Shown: positions 38,719 through 47,909, numbered from the stretch's first letter. The stretch is 64,000 nt of DNA from Gemmatimonadota bacterium (GCA_016873995.1 VGVR01000002.1:62001-126000), one strand, 5' to 3'. Numbers and translations are program-made. The notes: generated from the letters alone by a model not told the origin.

Positions 38719-41700
38719 GCCCAGTCAGTCGCCAGCTCTCCGAGCGAGTCGAGTCGGTGCGCGCGCACCTGCGCCGCCGCGTTGCGCTCGCCGTCGGCGC
38801 TTGGGTGGCGGGCGGGGTCGTGCTCGTGCTCGCGGTCGCTTGGTTCGCCGTGGGGACGGACGGATGGCGCCCGGGGAGCAATGTGCCGGCGCTCCTCGAC
38901 GCGCTCATCGTCGCTTGGATCATCGCCGGGCTGGTCGCGTTCAGGGTCGGCACCGGGCGTTGGTTCGGCGAGGTGACGCTCTCGCGCGCCATCGAGCGCG
39001 CCGCTGGACTTCAGCCCGGCGTCGTGCGGGGCTCGCTCGAGCTGACGCGCAGCGTGCGGCCGGGCGTCTCCACTGCGCTCGTCGATCGGGCCATGGCCAA
39101 GACCGTCGCCGGGCTCGACGGCCGCGGGGAGGAGGAGCTGTCGGGAGAGCTGGGGCGCACGGTCGCGCTCTGGAGTCGACGTGGCTTGATCGCATCCACC
39201 GTTGCCGCGGCGGGGCTCGTGGCGCTCGGTGTCGCTTCGCCGAGCCGCACGGCGGACGCATGGGCGGGGTTCTCGTCTCCGGTCAGCACCATGTTGAACC
39301 CCACCCTGGCACCGCTGGTGGTGGCCCCGGGGACAATCGAGGTCATGCGAGGCAGCGACGTGCGCATCGACATCGAGGCCGTGGGTAGGCTGCAGGTCGA
39401 CTTGCACTTCCAGATCGCCGGTGACGTCGCGCGCTCGGTGGGACTCGAGGTGGCGGACGGCCTCACGAGCTACGCGTTCGAGGACGTCTCGGCGAGCATC
39501 GACTATCGCGTGCGTGCCCCGGACGGCGCCGAGTCGGCGGCGTTCCGCATCGTCCCCATCGATCCGCTCTTCGTGAGCGACCTGGTCGTGAACGTCGAGT
39601 ATCCCGGGTACACGGGCATCCCGCCGGACGAGTACCGCGGTGACCCGCCGCCTCTCCGCCTCCCTGCAGGAACGCGGCTGACGTTCGAGGGGCTCGCGTC
39701 CCGTCCGCTCTCGGCGGCCACGCTCGTCGACTCGCTCGGTGCGGCGGCGCTGACGCTCGACGTCGACGGCACCGCGTTCTCCGGCGCTTGGATGCCGCAG
39801 CGCGGGGGAGTCTTCCCCTGGATCTTCCTGGACGAGGCGCGCACGCCTGCCGAGGTGCAACCCGACCCGCTCGAGATCCTGGTGGTGCCCGATTCGATTC
39901 CCGAGGTCGCGATCCTCCTGCCGGCAGGACACACGGTCCTGCCGCTGTCCCTGCAGCAGCCGTTGGTGATCGACGCACGCGACGACTACGGGCTGGCCCG
40001 GTTCGAGCTGGTCGCCTACCGGGTGACGGTGTTCGGGGAGCGCCAAGAGCCGGTGGTGCAGGGCCTCACCCTCGGCGGCACCCGCGGCGCGCTGGCTCGC
40101 CCCGCGCTCGACCTCACGACGTGGGGGCTGCTCCCGGGGGACACGGTCAGGTACTTCGCGCGCGTGATCGATACGCATCCCAGTGGTCAGGTCGGCGTGT
40201 CCGCCGAGTACGCGCTCCGCATGCCCATGGTGAACGAGCTACGGCGCGAGGCCGAGGAGACGCTGGAGAACGTCGCCGACCGCCTCGACGCGCTGCGCGC
40301 CGAGGCCGAACGGCAGGCGGTCGAGAATGCGAATCAGGCACTCGAGAACCAGGCGCAGGCCGCCAACGCACCCGAGCCCCGCAACGGAAACGCCAACGAA
40401 CCGGCGTTCCAGCAGCGCGAGCAGATGCAGCGCGCCGCGGATCAACAGCAGGGGCTGATGTCGCAAGTCGACTCGCTGTCGGCCGACCTCGCCGAGCTGC
40501 AGAAGATGCTCGAGGACCTCGGCCAGGCGGACCCAGAGCTCGCGGCTCAGCTCGAGGAGCTGCAGGAGCTGCTGCAGCAGCTGTCGAGCCAGCAGGAGTT
40601 GGAGCGCGACCTGGAGGCGTCCCCGCAGCGCGGTGACACGCCCGCTCCCGAGATGCCCCGCGACCCGGAGCTGCTCCGACAGCAGCTCGAGGAGGCGGTC
40701 GAGCAGTTCCGCAGGGCGGCGGTGGAGCAGGACTTCCGAGCCACCACCGACGAGGCCGAGGAGCTGGCACGTCAGCAGCGCGCGCTCGCCGAGGCCATGC
40801 GCGAGGCCGACAACCAGGAGCTGCGGGCCGAGCAGCAGTCACAGCTCGGCGACCGCGCACAGCAGTTGGACGCCGACATGCAGGCGCTGGCCGAGCGCCT
40901 CAATCAGCTCGACGAGCCGCAGGCGGCGGCCGACGTCGAGCAGGCGCGTCAGAGCGCAGCCGACTCGCGTCAGCAGATGCAGCGAGCCGAGCAGCAGGCG
41001 CAGCAGGGCAACGACCAGCAGGCCGCCCAGCAGGCGCAGCAGGCCGCCGATCAAATGCAGCAGGCCGCCGATCAGATGCAGCAGGCGCAGGGCGACATGC
41101 AGCAGCAAACGCAGGCGGACGCGCAGGCGGCGCTGCAGCAGGGCGCCGACGACGCCCTCTCGCTCGCGCGCAGCCAGGCGGGTCTGATGCAGCGCATGCA
41201 GGGCGCGAGCCCGGAGCAACTCAGCCAGATGAGAGGCGAGCAAGCTGCGATCCAGCGGGGCCTCCAGAACCTGGCCGAGAACCTACAAGCGGGCACGCAG
41301 CAGGCCGGCTCGGACCCGGCGCTGTCGGCTCAGGTGGGCCGCGCGATGGAGGCGACCCAGCAGGCCCTGCAGGCGCTCGACACCCGCAACAGCTCGGCGA
41401 GCCAAGCGTCGCAGCAGGCGCAGCAGGCCCTCAACAGCATGAACCAGCTCGCCATGATGGCGATGGCGAGTGCCGAGCAGGCAGGGTCGGTAGGGGCTGG
41501 CCAGAGCGGGCAGGACATCGCCGAGCAAGTCGGTCAGCTCGCGCAGCGCCAAGGCGACCTGGTGGCCCAGGGCGGCGAGATGGCACCGATGCGCCTCGGC
41601 GAGCAGGCCATGCGCCAGCAGCTCGAGCGCCTCGCCGAGCAGCAAGGTCAGGTGGCGCGAGACATCGAGACCGCCTCTCGCGAGCCGGGGGCCGACGACG

Positions 41701-42032
41701 CGCTCGGGGACCTGGAAGAGCTCGCCCGCGAAGCCGACGAGCTCGCCCAGCAGCTCGCACAGGGGCGCATGACCCCCGAGGTTCTGCAGCGCCAGGAGCG
41801 ACTCTTCCACCGCCTGCTCGACGCCGGTCGCTCGCTCGAGCAGGAGGAGTCGTCCGAGGAGCGCGAATCCACGCGAGCCGGTGAATTCGAGAGAGGCGAC
41901 GTCGCCCCCCTCACGGACTTGCAGCTCGGGCTGCTGCAGTTCGAGCTCCCCGACGGCGAGCACATGCGCGCACTGACTCCTGCAGTCCGGCAGTTGGTGC
42001 TCGAGTACTTCGAGCGCCTGAACCGTCGATGA
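38715..42032 (+). CDS. Large DUF4175-like membrane protein with Gln/Ala coiled coil
   Basis: A 1105-residue protein with three hydrophobic helices in its first 180 residues (about 20-42, 58-78, 155-172), a beta-rich part (about 190-510) with LNVEYPGYTGIP-like strands (VVNVEYPGYTGIPPDEYRG is seen), and a C-terminal half (about 515-1060) of Gln/Ala/Glu-rich helices such as AADQMQQAADQMQQAQ. This matches DUF4175/TIGR02302-type proteins: two or three N-terminal helices and a Gln-rich low-complexity outside region. The coiled coil probably faces the periplasm. The ending, LQLGLLQFELPDGEHMRALTP then VLEYFERLNRR, is globular again. Its function is unknown. GTG start overlaps the DUF4159 gene, and its stop overlaps the TPR gene. 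Confidence 0.82.
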   Translation: MSPVSRQLSERVESVRAHLRRRVALAVGAWVAGGVVLVLAVAWFAVGTDGWRPGSNVPALLDALIVAWIIAGLVAFRVGTGRWFGEVTLSRAIERAAGLQPGVVRGSLELTRSVRPGVSTALVDRAMAKTVAGLDGRGEEELSGELGRTVALWSRRGLIASTVAAAGLVALGVASPSRTADAWAGFSSPVSTMLNPTLAPLVVAPGTIEVMRGSDVRIDIEAVGRLQVDLHFQIAGDVARSVGLEVADGLTSYAFEDVSASIDYRVRAPDGAESAAFRIVPIDPLFVSDLVVNVEYPGYTGIPPDEYRGDPPPLRLPAGTRLTFEGLASRPLSAATLVDSLGAAALTLDVDGTAFSGAWMPQRGGVFPWIFLDEARTPAEVQPDPLEILVVPDSIPEVAILLPAGHTVLPLSLQQPLVIDARDDYGLARFELVAYRVTVFGERQEPVVQGLTLGGTRGALARPALDLTTWGLLPGDTVRYFARVIDTHPSGQVGVSAEYALRMPMVNELRREAEETLENVADRLDALRAEAERQAVENANQALENQAQAANAPEPRNGNANEPAFQQREQMQRAADQQQGLMSQVDSLSADLAELQKMLEDLGQADPELAAQLEELQELLQQLSSQQELERDLEASPQRGDTPAPEMPRDPELLRQQLEEAVEQFRRAAVEQDFRATTDEAEELARQQRALAEAMREADNQELRAEQQSQLGDRAQQLDADMQALAERLNQLDEPQAAADVEQARQSAADSRQQMQRAEQQAQQGNDQQAAQQAQQAADQMQQAADQMQQAQGDMQQQTQADAQAALQQGADDALSLARSQAGLMQRMQGASPEQLSQMRGEQAAIQRGLQNLAENLQAGTQQAGSDPALSAQVGRAMEATQQALQALDTRNSSASQASQQAQQALNSMNQLAMMAMASAEQAGSVGAGQSGQDIAEQVGQLAQRQGDLVAQGGEMAPMRLGEQAMRQQLERLAEQQGQVARDIETASREPGADDALGDLEELAREADELAQQLAQGRMTPEVLQRQERLFHRLLDAGRSLEQEESSEERESTRAGEFERGDVAPLTDLQLGLLQFELPDGEHMRALTPAVRQLVLEYFERLNRR
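41043..41084 (+). repeat. Two 21-base tandem repeats in the DUF4175-like gene
   Basis: The unit GCCGCCGATCARATGCAGCAG occurs at 41043-41063 and 41064-41084, differing at one base, and encodes AADQMQQ twice. It lies in a longer CAG/GCG-rich stretch (about 40960-41150) that is likely to vary in length among strains by slippage. Confidence 0.75.
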
Positions 42033-43768
42033 ACCGAGGGGTCTGGTTGGTCCTGGGTGCGCTCGCCCTGGTGGGGTCCCACGCGAGTGCACAGGTGGGG
42101 CGGGGCGGTGACCCCGAGAGCCGCCTCCAGCTGGAAGCGGCGACGCTCGAGTCGCGGGGAGACCTCGAGGGTGCGGAGGCCGCCTACCGGAGGCTCTTGG
42201 AGCTCGACCCGCGCTCGTCCGGGACGGTGTTCGCCCTGGAGCGAGTGCTGCGGGCGAGCGGTCAGCTCGCGGAGCTGCGTCCGGTCGTGGTCGCCTTTCT
42301 GGCACGGTCTGCGAACGCGCAGGTGCAGGCGCTGAGCCTCGGGCTGCTGGTCGAGTCCGACTCCGCGGACGCCATGGTCACCGAAGCCGAGCGCTGGCTC
42401 GAGCGGGACCCGAGCGAGGGCGCCTACCGTGCGGTAGCGAGCCTGTATCATCGCGCATTCGGGCCACGGCGCTCGCTCGAGTTGCTCCGGCGCGGGCGCA
42501 CGGCGATCGGCGCAGAGGACGCCCTGGCGCTCGAGATCGGTGACCTACTCGCCGAGGCGGACGACGCCGAGGGTGCCGTCGAAGAGTGGGCGGCGGCGGT
42601 CGGGGATGGTGCGCGGATGGAGGAAGTCGTCGAGCGGGTGCGCGGCCTCGATGACCCCGACGCCGAACGTCGCCTGGTGGAGGCGCTGGCCGACTCCGAT
42701 GTGTCCGAGCGGCGTGACGGCGCGCTGACCGCGAGCCTCGCCTTCGGGCTGGAGGATGAGTCGATCGAGCTGGCCGGGCGGCGCGCGGACGACCTCGAGG
42801 GGCGGACGCGCCAGGCGTACCTGGAGGACGTGGCCCGTCGGGCGCGCGAGGTGAGGCTCGCGAGCGTCGCCGCGTGGGCCTTCCAGGAGCTCGGCGGCGG
42901 CGCGGCCAACCCCGAGGAGCGCCGGCAGCTCGACCGCCGCATCGTGGAGGTGTCGCTGGAAGCTGGCGATACGGCGCTCGCGCTCGAGGCGCAGCGGCGC
43001 GTCGCCGGGTCATACGGGCAGGGTACCGACGACCGCCGACGCGCGCAGGCCGAGGTGATTCGCCTCGAGGCGTCCGCCACCCCCGACCGCGCTCCAGCCT
43101 CCTGGCGGTCGTTCCTCGCGGCCTATCCGGACGCGCCCGAGCTGGATGAGGTCGCGGCTTCGGTGGCGGTCAGCCTCCTGGCCCGGGGAAACGATGAAGG
43201 GGCCGCGTCGGTCCTCGAGGGCATCGAAGGCCCGCGCAGCACGTTGGAGCGCGGCTTTCTCCTGCTGGCTCGAGGAGATACCGAGACCGGTCGGCAGGCG
43301 CTGCTCACCGCGGTCAGCGGCCTGCCCGCAGTCGAGGCGACCGAAGTCATTCAGCTGAGCGCTCTGCTCGGGCGCATGTCCCAGCCCGGTGTCGAGGCCC
43401 TCGTGAGCGCCGAGGTCGAGGCCCACCGCGGTAGACCCGTCGAGGCCGCCCGTGGGCTCGCCGAAGCCACGGTCGACCTCCGTGAGGGTGACCGCGCCCC
43501 GCTGCTCGCCGAGTCCGCCCGCCTCGCTGAGCGCGGAGGTGACGCGGAGCTGGCCGCCGACCTCCGCCAGCGGCTGATCGCGGGCTTTCCGGACGCCCCG
43601 GAGGTGGCCGAGGCCTCGCTCGCGCTCGCTCGCCACCTCGGCCGACCGGGTGGGGACGAGACGACGGCCATTCGGCTGCTCGAGGAGCTCATCATCGCCC
43701 GCCCCAACTCGGCGGTGGTACCCGAGGCCCGGCTGGAGCTCGAACGCCTGAGGAGCCGCGGCTCGTGA
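42029..43768 (+). CDS. Secreted TPR-rich protein
   Basis: A 579-residue, almost wholly helical protein with a signal peptide (VWLVLGALALVGSHASAQ) followed by repeated helical pairs typical of TPR or TPR-like proteins: LESRGDLEGAEAAYRRLLEL near 42-61 and many later ALE/EAL helices, ending with another TPR-like pair (GDETTAIRLLEELIIARPNS). It starts and ends by 4-base overlaps with its neighbours, so it is made with the DUF4175-like protein and may bind it in the periplasm. No enzymatic motif is visible. Confidence 0.82.
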   Translation: MNRGVWLVLGALALVGSHASAQVGRGGDPESRLQLEAATLESRGDLEGAEAAYRRLLELDPRSSGTVFALERVLRASGQLAELRPVVVAFLARSANAQVQALSLGLLVESDSADAMVTEAERWLERDPSEGAYRAVASLYHRAFGPRRSLELLRRGRTAIGAEDALALEIGDLLAEADDAEGAVEEWAAAVGDGARMEEVVERVRGLDDPDAERRLVEALADSDVSERRDGALTASLAFGLEDESIELAGRRADDLEGRTRQAYLEDVARRAREVRLASVAAWAFQELGGGAANPEERRQLDRRIVEVSLEAGDTALALEAQRRVAGSYGQGTDDRRRAQAEVIRLEASATPDRAPASWRSFLAAYPDAPELDEVAASVAVSLLARGNDEGAASVLEGIEGPRSTLERGFLLLARGDTETGRQALLTAVSGLPAVEATEVIQLSALLGRMSQPGVEALVSAEVEAHRGRPVEAARGLAEATVDLREGDRAPLLAESARLAERGGDAELAADLRQRLIAGFPDAPEVAEASLALARHLGRPGGDETTAIRLLEELIIARPNSAVVPEARLELERLRSRGS

Positions 43769-45024
43769 GGTTCGTCCGGGCGGCCGTTCTGGCCATTAGC
43801 CTGCTGGCGACTGCGCGGACCGCGTCCGCGCAGTGGATCCTGGTACCCATGGACCGCGTGCAGGCGAACCACCTGCGCGCGTACGGCGTGACCTACTGGG
43901 TCCTGCAACAATCCCAGAAGGCCGAATGGCTGCTCAACTACCGAGGAGGGTCGTTCCTGCTCCCCGACACGCCGGGCGTGCGCCGGGAGGCGGCGCTCCG
44001 GGGCGTCAGCATCGAGCCGATGGACGCGTCCGCCGAGGCCCGCATGCGCGCGACCGTCGCGGCCTCGAACATGGAGGCGGTTCCGCTCGAGCGGGCCCCC
44101 CGGGTCGCGGTCTACACGCCGCCGAACTCGGAGATCTGGGACGACGCGGTGACGATGGCGCTCGAGTACGCCGGCATTCCGTACGAGACCGTGTGGGACA
44201 CGGAAGTGCTCGGCGGAGGCCTCTCCGACTACGAGTGGATGCACCTCCACCACGAGGACTTCACCGGCCAGTACTCGAAGTTCTTCCTCACGTACGGCGG
44301 GGCCGACTGGCTCCAGGACGAGGTGGACCGCAACCAGGAGATGGCCCGCTCGGTGGGCGCGCCCAACGTGCCCGAGATGAAGAAGCGGGTGGCTACCGCG
44401 ATCAGGGCCTACATCGAGGGCGGGGGCTTCCTCTTCGCGATGTGCTCGGGCACGGAGACTCTCGAGCTCGCGCTGGCAGGGGCGCGCGTGGACATCGCTG
44501 CGGCCTACGCCGACGGCAATCCGGCCGACCCGGACGCTTCGTCGAAGATGGACTGGGGGCGAACCATGGCGTTCACCGGTGCCCAGGTGCAGGTGTCGCC
44601 GACCGTGAACGCATTCTCGGACATAGACTCTCATCAGGTGAACACGCCGTGGCGCAAGGAGCTGGGGGCGTACACGCTCTTCGACTTCTCCGCCAAGTTC
44701 GATCCGGTCCCGTCGATGCTCACGCAGAACCACGTCTCCGTCCTCCCCGACTTCTACGGGCTGACGACCGCGTTCGCCGACAACCTCCTCAAGCCGGCCA
44801 CGGTCGTGCTGGCACACGAGGGGACGTGGGCGAAGTACATCCACGGGAACTTGGGTGAAGGCACCTGGACCTACTTCGGCGGGCACGACCCCGAGGACCC
44901 GGAGCATCAGATCGGCGACCCGCCGACCGACCTGGCGGCGCATCCCAACTCGCCGGGGTATCGTCTGATCCTGAACAACGTGCTCTTCCCGGCCGCGAAG
45001 AAGCAGACGCTCAAGACGGATTGA
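43765..45024 (+). CDS. Secreted GATase-like protein of unknown function
   Basis: A 419-residue protein with a signal peptide (LAISLLATARTASAQ). It starts with a signature known in Bacteroidota/Gemmatimonadota relatives: MDRVQANHLRAYGVTYWVL and KAEWLLNYRGGSF. A Rossmann-like half follows (VAVYTPPNSEIWDDAVTMAL), then AYIEGGGFLFAMCSGTETLE, which looks like the nucleophile elbow of class I amidotransferases or DJ-1/ThuA-type folds with Cys in place. I believe relatives are often labelled asparagine synthetase B, but no Asn synthase domain is seen. Its late GTWTYFGGHDPEDPEHQ has His/Asp that could bind metal. The function is unknown; it overlaps both neighbours by 4 bases. Confidence 0.78.
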   Translation: MRFVRAAVLAISLLATARTASAQWILVPMDRVQANHLRAYGVTYWVLQQSQKAEWLLNYRGGSFLLPDTPGVRREAALRGVSIEPMDASAEARMRATVAASNMEAVPLERAPRVAVYTPPNSEIWDDAVTMALEYAGIPYETVWDTEVLGGGLSDYEWMHLHHEDFTGQYSKFFLTYGGADWLQDEVDRNQEMARSVGAPNVPEMKKRVATAIRAYIEGGGFLFAMCSGTETLELALAGARVDIAAAYADGNPADPDASSKMDWGRTMAFTGAQVQVSPTVNAFSDIDSHQVNTPWRKELGAYTLFDFSAKFDPVPSMLTQNHVSVLPDFYGLTTAFADNLLKPATVVLAHEGTWAKYIHGNLGEGTWTYFGGHDPEDPEHQIGDPPTDLAAHPNSPGYRLILNNVLFPAAKKQTLKTD

Positions 45025-47642
45025 CGATCCCCGAGGGCTTTCCGCTCCGGGTCCCGACGGGCCCACTCGCCGGCGCGCTGTTCGGATTGGACGGGCTCGA
45101 AGGTGACGAGCCGGCCGCGCGCCCATCCTCCGCGCGCGATCCGTCGCTGCCGGAGCTGACGCTCGCCCGCGAGGCTGCGGCCAAGATTCGCGACGAGATC
45201 GCGCGGGCGGGAGGTCGGGAGGTGTGCTTCCTGGCCGCGGTCGACGAGGCCCGCGTCGTGCGGAATGCCCGTGCGGTCGCGCGCGGCTCGTTCGCCGCCG
45301 TCCTGGTGGCGGCCAAGGACGCCCCCGCCGGCGGCGTGATGCTCCACAACCACCCGGATGGGGTGCTGGAGCCGTCCGAGGCCGACATGTCCGTCGCGGC
45401 CCGGCTCTACGAGCAGGGCCTCGGAACGGCGATCGTCGACAACGCGGCCGAGCGCCTCTACGTGGTGGTGGAGCCGCCCGTGCCCCGGCAGCTCGTCGAC
45501 CTCGATGCTGACGAGCTCGAATCCGTGCTCGCGCCCGGGGGCGCTCTCTCGGGCCGCTTCGAGGGATTCGAGGATCGACCCGGTCAGCGCGAGATGCTGC
45601 GCGAGGTCGTCGCACGCTTCAACGAGGGCGGCATCGCCATCGTCGAGGCGGGCACCGGCACCGGGAAGTCGCTCGCGTACCTCGTGCCCGCGGCGCGCTG
45701 GGCGCAGGAGAACGGCGGACGGACCGTCATCTCCACCAACACGATCAACCTCCAGGAGCAGCTGGCGGGCAAGGACCTTCCCCTGGTGCGCAGCCTGCTC
45801 GGTGACGTGAAGTGGACGTTGGTGAAGGGGAGGGGGAACTACGTCTCGATAAGGCGCGCGCTCCTCGCCGCGGAAGGGCAGACGAGCCTCTTCGAGGAGG
45901 ATCGCTCCGGAGAGATCCGCGGGCTGCTCGAGTGGATCGAGAGCACGGAGGACGGCTCGCTCTCGGACCTGTCGAGCCCACCTTCGGAGGACGTATGGGA
46001 GGAGGTGCGGAGCGACACCGACATGTGTTTGCGCGCGAAGTGTCCCCACTTCCAGGCGTGCTTCTACCAGCAGTCGCGCCGGCGGGCGGCAGCCTCGGAG
46101 CTGCTGATCGTGAACCACCATCTGCTGTTCACCGACCTCGCGGTTCGCCGTGCGACGCAGAACTACACCGACGCGGCGGTGCTTCCGGCCTACGATCGCG
46201 TCATCCTGGACGAAGCGCACAACGTCGAGGACGCGGCCACGTCGCACCTCGGCGTCGAGGTGACGCGCCGCAGCCTCTACCGCGCCCTCTCGCGACTCGA
46301 TCGCAAAGGGCGGGGGATCCTGACCGCGGTGCACGAGGGGGTCGCAGGGACGCCCCTCGCGCAGGAGCTTCGCGAGCGCACGGAGAATCGGGTCCGCCCG
46401 GCGCTCTCGCGAGCGCTCGCCACCGTGGAGGCGCTGGTCGAGGAGCTCGAGCCCCTGGCCGTTCCGGGGACCGGTGCGGCTCGCCTCGGCCCCGCCGGCA
46501 TCGGCGAGCCCGCGGAGCGAGCGGAAGTGCACGAGGACCTGGCGCGTGCCCTCGGGGCTCTGGGCGAGCTGGAGCGCGAGGTAGGGGAGCTGCGCTCACG
46601 ACTCGAGTTGTCGGAGGAGCTCTCCGAGCGGCTGGTCGGCCGTATCCTCGACCTGCGCGCCATCGAGCGCCGGCTCGCCGCCTCGGCACAAGGGCTTCGC
46701 TTGGTGCTGGCGCCCGGGGAAGACAGCGCGGCGTACGTCCGCTGGATGGAAGCCAAGGGACAGGGACGCCAGGCGAACCTCTCCTTGGCGGCTGCCCCCA
46801 TCGAGCTGGGCGCGGTCCTGCGCGAGTCGCTCTTCGGCCAGGTCGAAGCCGCGGTGCTGACCTCGGCCACGCTCGCCACGCGGAAGCGCTTCGACTTCCT
46901 GCGCGGGCGGCTCGGACTCGAGGCGGATCGCTCCGAGCAGGTCGATGAGCCACTCGAAGTCACCGAGCGTATCGTGTTGTATCCGTTCGACTTCACGACG
47001 CAGTCCTTACTCGGAGTCCCGACCGACCTTCCGCCTGCGGAGGGGAGGGAGGTCGAGTTCCACGACGCCACGGCTGCGGTCGTGCGCGACTTCGCGGAGA
47101 TCACCGGGGGCGGGATCTTCGCGCTCTTCACCTCCCACACGGCCCTGCGTCGGGTGGCCGAGCTCCTGAGACGCGAAGGGCCCGGGCTCCCCTGGCCCCT
47201 CTACGTCCAGGGCGATGGGGACCGCTCCAGGCTCCTGGAAGGGTTCGTGGGGGCGGGGCACGGGATCTTGCTGGGGACGTCGTCCTTCTGGGAGGGCGTG
47301 GACGTGCCCGGTGACCCACTGCGCGGGCTCGTGATCCAGAAGCTCCCCTTCCGCGTCCCGACCGAGCCGATCACGGCGGCCCGCATGGAAGCCCTGGAAG
47401 CGAGGGGCGCAGACCCCTTCCAGCACTTCATGCTTCCGCATGCAGCGCTTCGGCTGAAGCAGGGGTTCGGGCGGCTCATCCGCACGCGCACCGACCGGGG
47501 CGCGGTGCTCGTGCTCGACGACCGCCTCGTCACCAAGCGGTATGCCTGGTATCTGCGCGAGTCCCTCCCGGAGGCACCCGTGGTGAAGGGCCCGTGGGAC
47601 GAGGTGCGCCGGCGTCTGGAGGACTTCTACGCGAATGGGTAG
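45021..47642 (+). CDS. RadC-like JAMM domain fused to DinG/XPD-family helicase
   Basis: An 873-residue fusion. Residues about 45-150 are a RadC-like JAMM domain: REVCFLAAVD with a Glu, then HNHPDGVLEPSEAD (H109, H111, S119, D122), the zinc-binding motif as in RadC. Residues about 180-873 are a DinG/XPD-type superfamily 2 helicase: GTGTGKS (about 211-217), DEAH (397-400), LTSATL and QGFGRLIRTRTDRG. Three Fe-S cysteines are seen (C336, C341, C347 in CLRAKCPHFQAC), but the fourth, expected in KGRGNYVS, is Ser (S276). The start TTG 45021 overlaps the previous stop (TTGA). DinG helicases unwind DNA or act as nucleases in repair; how the JAMM domain helps is unknown. It ends the overlapping run. 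Confidence 0.88.
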   Translation: MTIPEGFPLRVPTGPLAGALFGLDGLEGDEPAARPSSARDPSLPELTLAREAAAKIRDEIARAGGREVCFLAAVDEARVVRNARAVARGSFAAVLVAAKDAPAGGVMLHNHPDGVLEPSEADMSVAARLYEQGLGTAIVDNAAERLYVVVEPPVPRQLVDLDADELESVLAPGGALSGRFEGFEDRPGQREMLREVVARFNEGGIAIVEAGTGTGKSLAYLVPAARWAQENGGRTVISTNTINLQEQLAGKDLPLVRSLLGDVKWTLVKGRGNYVSIRRALLAAEGQTSLFEEDRSGEIRGLLEWIESTEDGSLSDLSSPPSEDVWEEVRSDTDMCLRAKCPHFQACFYQQSRRRAAASELLIVNHHLLFTDLAVRRATQNYTDAAVLPAYDRVILDEAHNVEDAATSHLGVEVTRRSLYRALSRLDRKGRGILTAVHEGVAGTPLAQELRERTENRVRPALSRALATVEALVEELEPLAVPGTGAARLGPAGIGEPAERAEVHEDLARALGALGELEREVGELRSRLELSEELSERLVGRILDLRAIERRLAASAQGLRLVLAPGEDSAAYVRWMEAKGQGRQANLSLAAAPIELGAVLRESLFGQVEAAVLTSATLATRKRFDFLRGRLGLEADRSEQVDEPLEVTERIVLYPFDFTTQSLLGVPTDLPPAEGREVEFHDATAAVVRDFAEITGGGIFALFTSHTALRRVAELLRREGPGLPWPLYVQGDGDRSRLLEGFVGAGHGILLGTSSFWEGVDVPGDPLRGLVIQKLPFRVPTEPITAARMEALEARGADPFQHFMLPHAALRLKQGFGRLIRTRTDRGAVLVLDDRLVTKRYAWYLRESLPEAPVVKGPWDEVRRRLEDFYANG

Positions 47643-47699
47643 CGGGATAGATTGCTGCGCCACTCAACTTGCGCCTCTCAACGGCGGGACACGGACACC

Positions 47700-47909
47700 A
47701 TGAAGCGGATTCTCGGCATGGGTGTGGGCGTGGTCTACATCGTCCTCGCGTTCGCCGCGTTCACGCGCGCGAGCTCGGGCTGGGAAGAGGGTCACGGCGA
47801 CATCGGGTTCTGGTTCACGGTGGTGGGGGGGTTCCTCTCCATCGCGGCGCTCGCGGCCTTCATCGGGACCTGGATCCACACCAAGGAGTCGAGCGACGAG
47901 GCGCACTAG
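47700..47909 (+). CDS. Small two-helix membrane protein
   Basis: A 69-residue protein made mostly of two membrane helices (about 5-22, GMGVGVVYIVLAFAAF, and about 34-58, GFWFTVVGGFLSIAALAAFIG) with a short loop and a charged C-terminal tail. ATG 47700 is chosen over the longer frame from 47652 because the first helix starts right after it. It lies 57 bases after the fusion helicase; function unknown. The frame is well open and codon use fits the neighbours. Confidence 0.6.
   Translation: MKRILGMGVGVVYIVLAFAAFTRASSGWEEGHGDIGFWFTVVGGFLSIAALAAFIGTWIHTKESSDEAH

Noticed and set aside
47652-47699. Upstream extension of the small membrane protein
   Set aside because: Adds 16 residues unlike the rest; the later ATG directly precedes the membrane helix.
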